From the NCBI RefSeq assembly GCF_005503535.1, contig NZ_SCNN01000026.1:23457-87456 (forward strand): 64,000 bases of DNA, given 5' to 3'. Position 1 is the first letter of the stretch. Every line of letters starts with the position of its first letter. A model generated the notes under the pieces. The model did no database searches, was not told the origin of the DNA, and was given only the letters and a program-made list of their open reading frames with translations. Below, piece by piece: positions 49,674-57,964 of the stretch. A program made the position numbers and the translations under genes. This DNA is from Mesorhizobium comanense. Its GTDB lineage: Bacteria; Pseudomonadota; Alphaproteobacteria; Rhizobiales; Rhizobiaceae.

Positions 49674-50789
49674 ATGACCGACCGAACATACAATGTTCTC
49701 AATGCCGGCGAGACGGCGCGGCCAGGCATCGGCTTCGTCGAGAAATACCTGACGGTGTGGGTGGCGCTGTGCATCGTCGCCGGCATTGCCTTGGGCCATT
49801 TGCTGCCCGGCATGTTCGCCACCATTGCCTCGGCCGAGATCGCCAGGGTCAACATTCCCGTCGCCGTGCTGATCTGGCTGATGATCGTGCCCATGCTTTT
49901 GCGTGTCGATTTCGCCTCGCTGGCCAGTGTCGGCACCTATTGGCGCGGGATCGGGGTCACGCTGCTCATCAATTGGGGGGTGAAGCCGTTTTCCATGGCG
50001 CTGCTGGGCTGGTTGTTCGTTGGCTGGCTGTTCCGGCCCTGGTTGCCGGCAGCGCAAATCGAGTCCTACATAGCCGGGCTGATCATACTTGCGGCCGCGC
50101 CTTGCACGGCCATGGTGTTCGTCTGGTCGAACCTGACACGCGGCGAGCCGAACTTCACGCTATCGCAGGTGGCGCTCAACGACGCGATCATGATCGTCGC
50201 CTTCGCGCCCATTGTCGGCCTGCTGCTTGGCCTGTCGGCGATCACCGTGCCATGGGCCACGCTGGCGCTGTCGGTTGCCCTCTACATCGTGCTGCCGGTG
50301 CTGGTTGCCCAACTGGTTCGCTGGCGGCTGCTGGCGGCCGGGCAGCACAGGCTGGATGCGCTGCTGGCCGCGTTGCAGCCCCTGTCGTTGGTTGCCCTGC
50401 TGGCCACGCTGGTGCTTCTGTTCGGGTTCCAGGGCGAGCAGATCATCGCCCAGCCGGTGGTAATCGCGCTGCTGGCGGTGCCGATCCTGATCCAGGTCTA
50501 TTTCAACTCCGGCCTTGCCTATCTGCTCAACCGGATCTCCGGCGAGCGGCACTGCGTGGCCGGACCATCGGCCCTGATCGGCGCTTCCAACTTCTTCGAA
50601 CTGGCGGTGGCGGCCGCGATCGCCCTGTTCGGGCTGAACTCGGGCGCGGCCCTGGCAACCGTGGTCGGCGTCCTGATCGAGGTTCCCGTCATGCTTTCCG
50701 TGGTGTGGATCGTGAACCGGAGCCGGGGCTGGTACGAAGAGGGCGCCGCCGTCCGCGACGCCATGTCCCGCGAAAGGACAGTGCCATGA
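49674..50789 (+). CDS. acr3: ACR3-family arsenite efflux transporter
   Basis: 371 residues with about ten membrane helices. Acr3 features include an NIPVAVLIWLMIVPMLLRVDF segment, the conserved cysteine in LAAAPCTAMVFVWSNLTRG (needed for arsenite transport) and ALIGASNFFELAVAAAIALF near the end. It extrudes arsenite using the proton gradient. The ATG at 49674 has a GGGAG RBS; a GTG at 49665 is less likely. It overlaps arsC by 4 nt (ATGA). Confidence 0.93.
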   Translation: MTDRTYNVLNAGETARPGIGFVEKYLTVWVALCIVAGIALGHLLPGMFATIASAEIARVNIPVAVLIWLMIVPMLLRVDFASLASVGTYWRGIGVTLLINWGVKPFSMALLGWLFVGWLFRPWLPAAQIESYIAGLIILAAAPCTAMVFVWSNLTRGEPNFTLSQVALNDAIMIVAFAPIVGLLLGLSAITVPWATLALSVALYIVLPVLVAQLVRWRLLAAGQHRLDALLAALQPLSLVALLATLVLLFGFQGEQIIAQPVVIALLAVPILIQVYFNSGLAYLLNRISGERHCVAGPSALIGASNFFELAVAAAIALFGLNSGAALATVVGVLIEVPVMLSVVWIVNRSRGWYEEGAAVRDAMSRERTVP

Positions 50790-51208
50790 GCATCACCATC
50801 TATCACAACCCCGCCTGCGGCACGTCGCGCAACACGCTGGCGATCATCCGCCAGTCCGGCGAGGAGCCGCAGGTGATCGAATATCTGAAGACGCCGCCGT
50901 CGCGGGAACGGCTGGTCGAGCTGATCGCGGCGATGGGAATGACGCCCCGCCAATTGCTGCGCGAGAAGGGCACGCCTTACGCCGAGCTCGGCCTAGCCGA
51001 TCCCAGGTGGAGCGATGACCAGATCCTCGATTTCATGCTGGCGCATCCGATTCTGATCAACCGGCCGATCGTGGTGAGCCCGCTCGGCGTCGTCCTGGCC
51101 CGTCCCTCGGAAAAGGTGCTCGATATCCTGCCCAATCCGGATATCGGCCCGTTCACCAAGGAGGATGGCGAGGTCGTCATCGATGCCAGCGGCAAGCGGG
51201 TCGCCTGA
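50786..51208 (+). CDS. arsC: Arsenate reductase, glutaredoxin-coupled type
   Basis: 140 residues, thioredoxin-like fold. The catalytic cysteine is C11 in YHNPACGTSRN. Further family residues are VIEYLKTPPSRERL, ADPRWSDDQILDFMLAHPILINRPIV (Arg ligands) and a C-terminal VIDASGKRV. It reduces arsenate to arsenite using glutathione and glutaredoxin, supplying substrate for the Acr3 pump. The start overlaps the acr3 stop. A longer in-frame reading from 49757 is only acr3 out of phase. Confidence 0.95.
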   Translation: MSITIYHNPACGTSRNTLAIIRQSGEEPQVIEYLKTPPSRERLVELIAAMGMTPRQLLREKGTPYAELGLADPRWSDDQILDFMLAHPILINRPIVVSPLGVVLARPSEKVLDILPNPDIGPFTKEDGEVVIDASGKRVA

Positions 51209-51212
51209 GGTC

Positions 51213-51234
51213 TATTTCGATATTTTTCGAAATA
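51213..51234. promoter_or_regulatory. Operator of the second ars-like operon
   Basis: TATTTCGA and TCGAAATA (8-base perfect arms, 6-base spacer) lie immediately after arsC and 40 bp before the second arsR. A matching half-site TATTTCGA recurs at 51607-51614, before the flavoprotein gene. The sequence is unrelated to the first ars operator. Confidence 0.65.
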
Positions 51235-51273
51235 TGGCTTGACGACTGGTGTCGTCGGCTTCATTCTATTTCC

Positions 51274-51594
51274 ATGAAACTCGAACAAGCAGCAAAGCAG
51301 CTGGAAGCGCTCGGCAATCCGACGCGGCTGAACCTCTACCGCATCCTGGTCCGGGCCGGCGAGGCCGGCCGACCGGTCGGCTTCCTGCAGGAAAGCCTCG
51401 GCATCGCGGCCTCGACATTGTCGCATCACCTGCACCGGCTGATCCTGACCGGGCTCGTCAGCCAGGAGCGGCAGGCAACCACGCTGATCTGCCGCGCCAA
51501 CTATCCCATGATGACCGATCTCATCGGCTTCCTGGCCGACGAATGTTGCGCCGACGCGGCGTGCAATCCGGCGGCAGATGACGCCGCCGCCTAA
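51274..51594 (+). CDS. Second ArsR-family regulator, cysteine-bearing
   Basis: 106 residues, a winged helix (LEALGNPTRLNLYRILVRAG, IAASTLSHHLHRLILTGLV, RQATTLICRANY) with C-terminal cysteines (DECCADAAC) able to bind a thiophilic metalloid. It leads a second transcription unit (regulator, flavoprotein, MFS transporter) directly after the arsR-acr3-arsC operon, so it most likely senses an arsenical. Its own palindrome differs from that of the first operon, so the two regulators should not cross-bind. Confidence 0.88.
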   Translation: MKLEQAAKQLEALGNPTRLNLYRILVRAGEAGRPVGFLQESLGIAASTLSHHLHRLILTGLVSQERQATTLICRANYPMMTDLIGFLADECCADAACNPAADDAAA

Positions 51595-51636
51595 TTTTTT
51601 GCCTGCTATTTCGATAATGCTGGAAGGATAGAAATT

Positions 51637-53028
51637 ATGGCCATGCAAGACGAACCGCCCATCGCCATCATCGGGGCCGGCCCGGTTGGGCTGGCGGCTG
51701 CCGCTCATCTCCTGGCGCGAGGCCTGCCGGTGAAACTCTATGAGGCCGGCGGCGGGGTTGCGGCCAGCCTGCGGGATTGGGGCCATATCAGGCTGTTCAC
51801 ACCCTGGCGTTATTGCATCGACGAGGCGGCCGGCAGGCTGCTCGAAGGCCATGGCTGGCGGATGCCGGACGCGGAGGCGTTTCCCACCGCCGATGAAATC
51901 GTCGCGCATTATCTCGAACCGCTCGCCCGTGTGCCGGAACTTTCGTCGGTGATCGAAACCAATGCGCGTGTCGTTGCCATATCGCGCTGGGGTGCCGACA
52001 AGGTGCGCGGCAAGGCGCGTGCGGGACGGCCCTTCATGCTTGTCGTCGAAACCGCCGATGGCATCCGGCGCGACAGTGCCCGCGCGGTGATCGACGCTTC
52101 CGGGACATGGCGCACGCCCAACCCGCTCGGCGCCGGCGGCATCGAGGCGGAAGGCGAGTCGGAATTTGGCGATCGCATCGCCTATGGCATTCCGGACGTT
52201 CTGGGCCGCGACCGTGCGCTTTATGCGGGGCGCACGACGCTGGTGGCGGGTTCCGGCCATTCGGCGGCCAATGCCTTGCTCGACCTTGCCAGGCTGGCGG
52301 ATGCCGCGCCCGAAACGGTTTTCCTCTGGGCGGTGCGCGGGACCGACCTCGTGCGCATCTATGGCGGTGGCGACGCCGACCAGTTGCCGGCGCGCGGCGA
52401 ACTCGGCGCCGATGTGCGCGATCTCGTCGAAAGCGGTCGCGCCAGCCTGGCGACGGGCTTCGCGACGGTGGTCATTCGTCAGCGGGACGGACGGCTGATC
52501 GTCGAGGGGCAGGGCGAGGCGGGCTTGGCTCAACTGGGTCCGGTCGACCGCATCATCGCCGCGACAGGGCAGCGCCCGGACCTGTCGCTGACCAGGGAGC
52601 TCAGGCTCGATCTCGATCCGTGGCTGGAAGGCGTCAGGGCGCTGGGACCGCTGATCGATCCCAATGAACATTCGTGTGGCGACGTGCCGCCGCACGGCCA
52701 CCGCGAGCTTGGCCATCCGGAGCCCGGTTTCTACACGGTAGGCATCAAGAGCTATGGCCGTGCGCCGACCTTCCTGCTGCTGACCGGCTACGAGCAGGTC
52801 CGCTCTGTCGCGGCGGCGCTCGCAGGCGACATGGCGGCGGCCGACGCCGTGCAACTGGTGCTGCCCGAAACCGGTGTCTGCACGGTGCCGGCGGGTGGCG
52901 CTTCGCAGAGCTGTTGCGGCGGACCGGCGCCGGCAGCGATCGACGCCTGTTGCGTCGCGGATGCCGATGCGAAGGCCGCCGGCAAAAGCGGCTGCGGCTG
53001 CGCCGGCAAGATGGAGGCGGCCGAGTGA
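51637..53028 (+). CDS. FAD/NAD(P)-binding monooxygenase-like flavoprotein with cysteine-rich tail
   Basis: 463 residues. The FAD-binding GAGPVG (13-18), a second nucleotide-binding TLVAGSGHSAANAL near residue 200, and an ATGQRPDLSL segment place it with flavin monooxygenase/ArsO-like oxidoreductases. The last 50 residues form a tail with seven cysteines (GVC, SCC, ACC, GCGC) absent from ordinary family members. Encoded between a metalloid-type ArsR and an MFS transporter, it probably oxidises or binds an arsenical. GGAAGG precedes the ATG. Its stop overlaps the MFS start (GTGA). Confidence 0.85.
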   Translation: MAMQDEPPIAIIGAGPVGLAAAAHLLARGLPVKLYEAGGGVAASLRDWGHIRLFTPWRYCIDEAAGRLLEGHGWRMPDAEAFPTADEIVAHYLEPLARVPELSSVIETNARVVAISRWGADKVRGKARAGRPFMLVVETADGIRRDSARAVIDASGTWRTPNPLGAGGIEAEGESEFGDRIAYGIPDVLGRDRALYAGRTTLVAGSGHSAANALLDLARLADAAPETVFLWAVRGTDLVRIYGGGDADQLPARGELGADVRDLVESGRASLATGFATVVIRQRDGRLIVEGQGEAGLAQLGPVDRIIAATGQRPDLSLTRELRLDLDPWLEGVRALGPLIDPNEHSCGDVPPHGHRELGHPEPGFYTVGIKSYGRAPTFLLLTGYEQVRSVAAALAGDMAAADAVQLVLPETGVCTVPAGGASQSCCGGPAPAAIDACCVADADAKAAGKSGCGCAGKMEAAE

Positions 53029-54269
53029 GCGACGGCAAGATCCCCGCCGCAGCGATCTGGGCATTGGGCGCCTCCCAGATCATCGGCTATGGCACGCTCT
53101 ACTACAGCTACAGCATCCTGGCGCCGGCAGTGGCAGCGGAGCTTGCCTGGTCGCAGCAATGGGTGTTCGCCGTGCTGTCGGTGTCGCTCTTGGCAAGCGC
53201 CATTCTGGCGCCGTTCGCGGGCAGCCTCGCGGACCGGATCGGGGCGGGGCGACTGATGGTGCCGGGATCGCTGGCGGCGGCGGGCGCGTTGCTCCTGTGC
53301 GCGCTGGCGCCCGGGCGCGCCGGCTTTGCCATCGGCGTGCTGGCCATGGAGCTCGCCTCCTGCTTCGTCCTCTACAGCACGGCCTTCGTCGCCATCGTGC
53401 AGCTTGGCGGCGCGCGGCGCGGCATCACGCATCTCACCTTGATCGCGGGTTTTGCCTCGACCCTGTTCTGGCCGTTGACGACGCTGCTGCACCAGCATCT
53501 CGGCTGGCGCGAGGTCCTGGTTCTCTTTGCCGCGCTCAACGCCTTTGTCTGCCTGCCGATCCATTGGTGGCTGGCCGGGCTTTCGGCCCGTACCGGGAAG
53601 GCGCGGGAGAAGATCGTTCCCGCCACATCAGGCATGTCTGTCCCGGCATCAGGCCGGCGATGGTCGCCGCTATTCGTGCTGGTGCTGGCCGGCTTTGCCA
53701 TCGAGGGGTTCATGCTTTCGGCTGTTCTCGTGCAGATGGTGCCCCTGCTCACCTTGGTCGGGCTTGGCGGGGCCTCGGTGCTGGTGGCGAGCCTGTTTGG
53801 CCCTTCGCAAGTGGCGAGCCGGCTGGTCAACATGCTGTTCGGGCGCGGCCTGACGCAGACATCGCTGGCGCTCGGCGCGACCGCCGCGCTGGCCGGCGGC
53901 CTCGCGGTGCTGCTGCTGGTGGCGCCCTCCGTTCCCGGCGCCATGCTGTTTGCCGTGCTTTTCGGCTTCGGATCGGGGCTGATGAGCATTGTCGGCGGCA
54001 CGCTGCCGCTCGAATTGTTCGGCCAGGAACGCTACGGCTCCTATGTCGGCTGGATCACGGCGGCGCGCCAGTTCAGTTCCGCCTTCGCCCCGTTCGGCCT
54101 CACCTTGATGATATCGGGCCTCGGCGTTCTCCCGGCCTTGTGGCTCAATGTCGGGGTGGGTCTGTTCGGCATCGCGGCCTTCGCCGCCATCGCGTTGATC
54201 AGCCGGCAATCGCGCAAGGACCAGAAGAGCGGCGCGGCTGACCCGGCCGTGCCGCTCGCGGCCGGATGA
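53025..54269 (+). CDS. MFS transporter of the second arsenic module
   Basis: 414 residues from a GTG overlapping the upstream stop, with 12 membrane helices. The loop between helices 2 and 3 carries GSLADRIGAGRLMVPG, the MFS A-motif. A second half begins SPLFVLVLAGFAIEGF. As the last gene of an ArsR-flavoprotein-MFS operon it is likely an efflux pump for an organoarsenical or for the flavoprotein product. The family call is strong, the substrate inferred. Confidence 0.88.
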   Translation: MSDGKIPAAAIWALGASQIIGYGTLYYSYSILAPAVAAELAWSQQWVFAVLSVSLLASAILAPFAGSLADRIGAGRLMVPGSLAAAGALLLCALAPGRAGFAIGVLAMELASCFVLYSTAFVAIVQLGGARRGITHLTLIAGFASTLFWPLTTLLHQHLGWREVLVLFAALNAFVCLPIHWWLAGLSARTGKAREKIVPATSGMSVPASGRRWSPLFVLVLAGFAIEGFMLSAVLVQMVPLLTLVGLGGASVLVASLFGPSQVASRLVNMLFGRGLTQTSLALGATAALAGGLAVLLLVAPSVPGAMLFAVLFGFGSGLMSIVGGTLPLELFGQERYGSYVGWITAARQFSSAFAPFGLTLMISGLGVLPALWLNVGVGLFGIAAFAAIALISRQSRKDQKSGAADPAVPLAAG

Positions 54270-54307
54270 CCGTTTCCTCCGCTCAGAACTTGCGCGGGTC
54301 GATGCCG

Positions 54308-54808
54308 TCAGGCCCAGTTCAGCACGATCGCGGCCAGCACGGCGTAGCGCGCGATCTTGCCGATCGAGACCAGCACCAGGAAACTCCAGAACGGCTCCCG
54401 CAACACGCCGGCGACGACGGTCAGCGGGTCGCCCACGACCGGCAGCCAACTGGCCAGCAGCGACCACCGGCCATAGCGGTGGTACCACCGCGTCGCTGAT
54501 CGAAGCGCGTCCGGCTTGACCGGAAACCAGCGGCGGTCGGCAAAGACCTCGATGCCCCGGCCCAGAAACCAGTTGATGACCGCGCCGAGGATGTTTCCCG
54601 CGCTGGCCACGGCAAGCAGAAGCAGCGGCGGATAGGCCTTGCTCGCCAGCATGACGGCCAGCACCGCCTCCGATTGCGCCGGCAGGATGGTGGCCGCGAT
54701 GAGTGCGCTCAGGAACAGGCCGGCATAGGCGTAAAGCGTGGTCAGCAGACAAATCCGGCGGATGGTGGATGATGGTGTGCCGCTAGCCGCGGCGCGAGGA
54801 TATTGCAA
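54308..54808 (-). CDS. YqaA/DedA-type (SNARE-associated) small membrane protein
   Basis: 166 residues, with about four membrane segments and the YqaA pattern LYAYAGLFLSALIAATILPAQSEAVL, then NILGAVINWFLGRGIE and WSLLASWLPVVGDPLTVVAGVLR. The start is uncertain: the first 25 residues are not hydrophobic or family-like, and a later non-ATG start is possible. DedA-superfamily proteins help recycle lipid carriers or maintain membrane potential. It is transcribed opposite to the arsenic operon. Confidence 0.83.
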   Translation of the reverse strand: MQYPRAAASGTPSSTIRRICLLTTLYAYAGLFLSALIAATILPAQSEAVLAVMLASKAYPPLLLLAVASAGNILGAVINWFLGRGIEVFADRRWFPVKPDALRSATRWYHRYGRWSLLASWLPVVGDPLTVVAGVLREPFWSFLVLVSIGKIARYAVLAAIVLNWA

Positions 54809-54837
54809 GCCGCCCGAATGGAGGCCGGTCAGTCCGG

Positions 54838-55668
54838 CTATTGCCTCTCGAAGCGCCGGGCCAGCGCGCGGATGCGGTCGGCGACCGCGCTGTCGAGCGG
54901 GTTGTAGACGGTGAGGCTGAGGTCGGGCCGGCCATCGACGGAGAAGGCCGAATATTCGAGCTCGATGTCGCCGAGTTCGGGATGGTTGAGGCGCTTGGTG
55001 CCGTCGCCGTGGCTCAGCACGTCGTTCTCCTGCCAGAGGGCGGCGAATTCCGCGCTGGCGGCGCAGAGTTCGTCGACCAGCTGCGCGACCTCGGAAACGG
55101 CGCCGGCGCGCGCCGCATCGGCGCGGAAGGCGCCGACGACGAAGCGGGCGAGGTTTTCCCAGTCGTGCTGCTTGGCGCGGATGATCGGGCTGCAGAACAT
55201 GAAGCGCAATATGTTGCGCTGGCCGGCGGGCAGGGCGCTGTAGTCGGTCAGCACCAGCTGGGCGGCGCGGTTCCAGGCAACGACGTCCCAGGTCGCGGTC
55301 TTGACCAGCGCGGGGCTCGCCTCCAGCGTGTCGATGAGGCGTTGCAGCCGGGGGCTGACGCCCTCGACGCTGACATAGCGAACCTCGGGCGGCCGCCCCA
55401 GACCTAGCATGAAGAGATGCTCGCGCTCGGCCTCTGTCAGAAGCAGGCCCTTGGCGATGCGGTTCAGCACGTCGGCCGACGGCGCGCCGCCACGGCCCTG
55501 TTCCAGCCAGGTGTACCAGGTGGGGCTGATGTTGGCGCGCTGGGCGACTTCCTCGCGGCGCAGCCCTGGCGTGCGCCGGCGGCCGGAAAAGCCGAACGAG
55601 GCGGGATCGAGCCGGGTGCGGCGGTCCTTCAGGAAGGCGGCGAGCGTACCGGCGGAATTGGCGGGCAT
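54838..55668 (-). CDS. Helix-turn-helix regulator with MmyB-like ligand-binding domain
   Basis: 276 residues. The N-terminal XRE helix-turn-helix (LAAFLKDRRTRLDPASFGFSG...TPGLRREEVAQRANISPTWYTWLEQGRGG) is typical of the MmyB-type regulators. The C-terminal domain (about 100-270: MAFxPP-like core, WDVVAWNRAAQLVLTDYSALPAG, NILRFMF) is the PAS-like MmyB domain thought to bind a fatty acid or similar ligand. It is divergent from the SDR gene at 55772, the usual target arrangement in this family. Confidence 0.9.
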   Translation of the reverse strand: MPANSAGTLAAFLKDRRTRLDPASFGFSGRRRTPGLRREEVAQRANISPTWYTWLEQGRGGAPSADVLNRIAKGLLLTEAEREHLFMLGLGRPPEVRYVSVEGVSPRLQRLIDTLEASPALVKTATWDVVAWNRAAQLVLTDYSALPAGQRNILRFMFCSPIIRAKQHDWENLARFVVGAFRADAARAGAVSEVAQLVDELCAASAEFAALWQENDVLSHGDGTKRLNHPELGDIELEYSAFSVDGRPDLSLTVYNPLDSAVADRIRALARRFERQ

Positions 55669-55771
55669 CCTGTCAGCCTTTCCCTGTTAGTCATTATACC
55701 ATGATAAAGTCACTACTTTAATGGAATAATAGACGAGAGATACTGCGCAGGCAACCGCAGGAGATTTTTGC

Positions 55772-56656
55772 ATGCGTATCTTTCTCACCGGCGCCACCGG
55801 TTTCATCGGCTCGGCCATCGTTCCCGAACTCCTCCAGGCCGGGCATCAGGTGATCGGCGTCACCCGTTCCGACGAAGGCGCAAAGGCGCTGGAAGCGGCG
55901 GGCGCCGAGGTCTATCGCGGCACGCTGGAAGACCCCAGGGGGCTTCGCGACGGCGCGGCCGAGGCGGATGCCGTCATCCACACCGCCTTCGATCATGACT
56001 TTTCGCGCTTCGTCCAGAATTGCGAGAAGGACAGCCGTGTCATCGCCGCGCTCGGCGAGGCGCTCGCCGGGTCCGACCGGCCGCTGGTGATCACGTCCGG
56101 CGTCGGCATGGGCAGCCCCGGCCATGGCGAACTGGCGGTCGAGGATGTCTTCAACCCCGATCACCCCAATCCGCGCATCGCTTCGGAACTGGCCGGCAAT
56201 GCCTTGCTGGACGCCGGCATCAATGTCTCGGTGGTGCGCCTGCCGCAGGTCCACAATCCGGTGAAGCAGGGCCTGATCTCGCCGCTGATCGAGATCGCGC
56301 GCCAGAAGGGCGTGTCGGCCTATGTCGGCGAGGGCCGCAACCGCTATTCGGCCGGACATGTCTCCGACGCCGCGCGGCTCTACCGGCTGGCCGTGGAGAA
56401 GCGCCAGCCCGGCGCCCGCTACCACGCGGTCGGCGAGGAAGGCGTCGAGGTGCGGGCCATCGCCGAGGCGCTGGGCCGGGGCCTGAAACTGCCGGCCGTG
56501 TCGATCGCGCCGGATGAGGCGGCGGAGCATTTCGGCTGGATGGCGATGTTCGCGCCCATGGACCTGCCGGCTTCCAGCGCGCTCACCCAACAGCGGCTGG
56601 GCTGGCGTCCGACAGGGCAGACGCTGATCGCCGATCTGGATGCGATGCGGTACTGA
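55772..56656 (+). CDS. SDR-family NAD(P)-dependent oxidoreductase / epimerase-like
   Basis: 294 residues. The Rossmann glycine motif GATGFIGSAIV (about 7-17) is followed by VTRSDEGAKALEAAGAEVYRG, where the NADP-type arginine follows beta-2, and a substrate domain ending GWRPTGQTLIADLD. It belongs to the atypical or extended SDRs that lack a visible YxxxK. The ATG at 55772 starts the fold directly. The MmyB-type regulator is divergent and probably controls it. Substrate unknown. Confidence 0.9.
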   Translation: MRIFLTGATGFIGSAIVPELLQAGHQVIGVTRSDEGAKALEAAGAEVYRGTLEDPRGLRDGAAEADAVIHTAFDHDFSRFVQNCEKDSRVIAALGEALAGSDRPLVITSGVGMGSPGHGELAVEDVFNPDHPNPRIASELAGNALLDAGINVSVVRLPQVHNPVKQGLISPLIEIARQKGVSAYVGEGRNRYSAGHVSDAARLYRLAVEKRQPGARYHAVGEEGVEVRAIAEALGRGLKLPAVSIAPDEAAEHFGWMAMFAPMDLPASSALTQQRLGWRPTGQTLIADLDAMRY

Positions 56657-56664
56657 CGGCTCTG

Positions 56665-57363
56665 TCAGCCGGGCATAACCGCATAGCGCAGGTGAACAAG
56701 CCCGTGCGCCAGGGCTTCGCACCCTTTCAGCGAAAGCCGCACCTTGCCGGCGAGGCCGGCCTGACCGAACTCGACGAAACCCTGGTTGCCCGCCCGCGCG
56801 TCAAGCGCGGGGGCGACGAGAAGGCTGAGCTCGTCGACCAGTCCCGCCGCCAGGAAGGAGCCGTTGATGCCGGCGCCGCCTTCGAGCAGCAGGCGGCGGA
56901 TGCCAAGCTCGCGGGCTAGCACATCGAGCATCGCGGCGAGGTCGAGTTCGGCGGTCTGCGACACGATGTAGGACACACCGTCGGCGGCAAGCTCCGCCAG
57001 ATGGCTGTCCTCGACATCGTGGCCGAGCAGCACCACGACATGGTCGCCACCAATGTCGGGCTTGGAAAAATGCAGCTTGCCCGAGGCATCGAGCGCCACG
57101 GCATAGGTGCCGGCATCGCGCCGGGCGAAATGATGGGGCCGGTCGACCTTGCCGGGCTGGGCCGGGGGATGGGCTTGCGCCTTGCTCATCTCGGCCATGG
57201 TGACGCGGCCGACGATCCAGGCATCGCCCTCGAGATCGCCATGGATCTTTTCATAGAGGCCCGACCAGTCCGGCACGCCGCCATCGGGGCTCGCCGTGTA
57301 GCGGCTGGGATGAAGGCTGCCGTCGAGCGAGGCGAGCATGTGGCAGATGACGTGCGGCTTCAT
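56665..57363 (-). CDS. RibD C-terminal / dihydrofolate reductase-like protein
   Basis: 232 residues, one RibD_C domain: HVICHMLASLDGSLHPSRYT at the start, WIVGRVTMAEMSKA, LLEGGAGINGSFLAAGLVDELSLLVAPAL (the NADPH-binding signature) and a closing LAHGLVHLRYAV. Such stand-alone proteins reduce pteridine- or riboflavin-like substrates. There is no riboflavin gene nearby. It converges on the SDR gene, 8 nt away. Confidence 0.88.
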   Translation of the reverse strand: MKPHVICHMLASLDGSLHPSRYTASPDGGVPDWSGLYEKIHGDLEGDAWIVGRVTMAEMSKAQAHPPAQPGKVDRPHHFARRDAGTYAVALDASGKLHFSKPDIGGDHVVVLLGHDVEDSHLAELAADGVSYIVSQTAELDLAAMLDVLARELGIRRLLLEGGAGINGSFLAAGLVDELSLLVAPALDARAGNQGFVEFGQAGLAGKVRLSLKGCEALAHGLVHLRYAVMPG

Positions 57364-57450
57364 GGTGTTCTCCAGACCGGGGCCATTTTTGGGTGACGTG
57401 CAGAAGCACTACCACGTTATGAGTTTCTGGCCGAACACGGGAATTTCCGG

Positions 57451-57641
57451 CGTTGGCGCTGCCCCTCACTGTCCTGCCGGACATCTCTCCCCGTATAGGG
57501 ACGGGGAGAGAGGGCTGGCCGCGACGCAGGCGCATTCTTTCCAACGCTGACGGTTGGCGAGGCCGGGTGATGACAGCGCCCCTCTCCCCGTCGCTATACG
57601 GGGAGAGGATGCCGGCAGGCAGGTGAGGGGCAGCGCCGACG
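57451..57641. repeat. Palindromic intergenic repeat, family A relative
   Basis: A 191-bp inverted repeat with outer arms CGTTGGCGCTGCCCCTCACT at 57451 and its near-complement ending at 57641. The inner GTCCTGCCGGACATCTC block is shared with family A elements at 2384 and 58946, and is followed by a CCCCGTATA/TATACGGGG pair. It fills the 600-bp gap between the RibD-like gene and the sugar ABC operon. Confidence 0.82.
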
Positions 57642-57964
57642 CTGGTCACTGTCAACCGCAGTCATAGGCCATAAGGTTGGCGGAGCGCCGCGTCCATCAG
57701 GCAAGGCAGGGCGCCGACATTCAAAATTCCGACAATTCCGATAATTCGCGAGCCGGAGCTGTTATATCGATATTGCACAAGTGGTTGCCGCTGGGTTAGC
57801 ATCCATTTGCTGATACCGGTGGGAGGCGTTTTGCAACGGTGATCGGCTGGAGCGCATGCGTTGTCGAACGCAAGGAGGATGCTCCAACACTTTGAACCGA
57901 CGCATGGCCATCCTGAAACCGGTCCCGGTTTCCGGGCCCGTGCGTTCTTGTGGAGGAGGATCCC

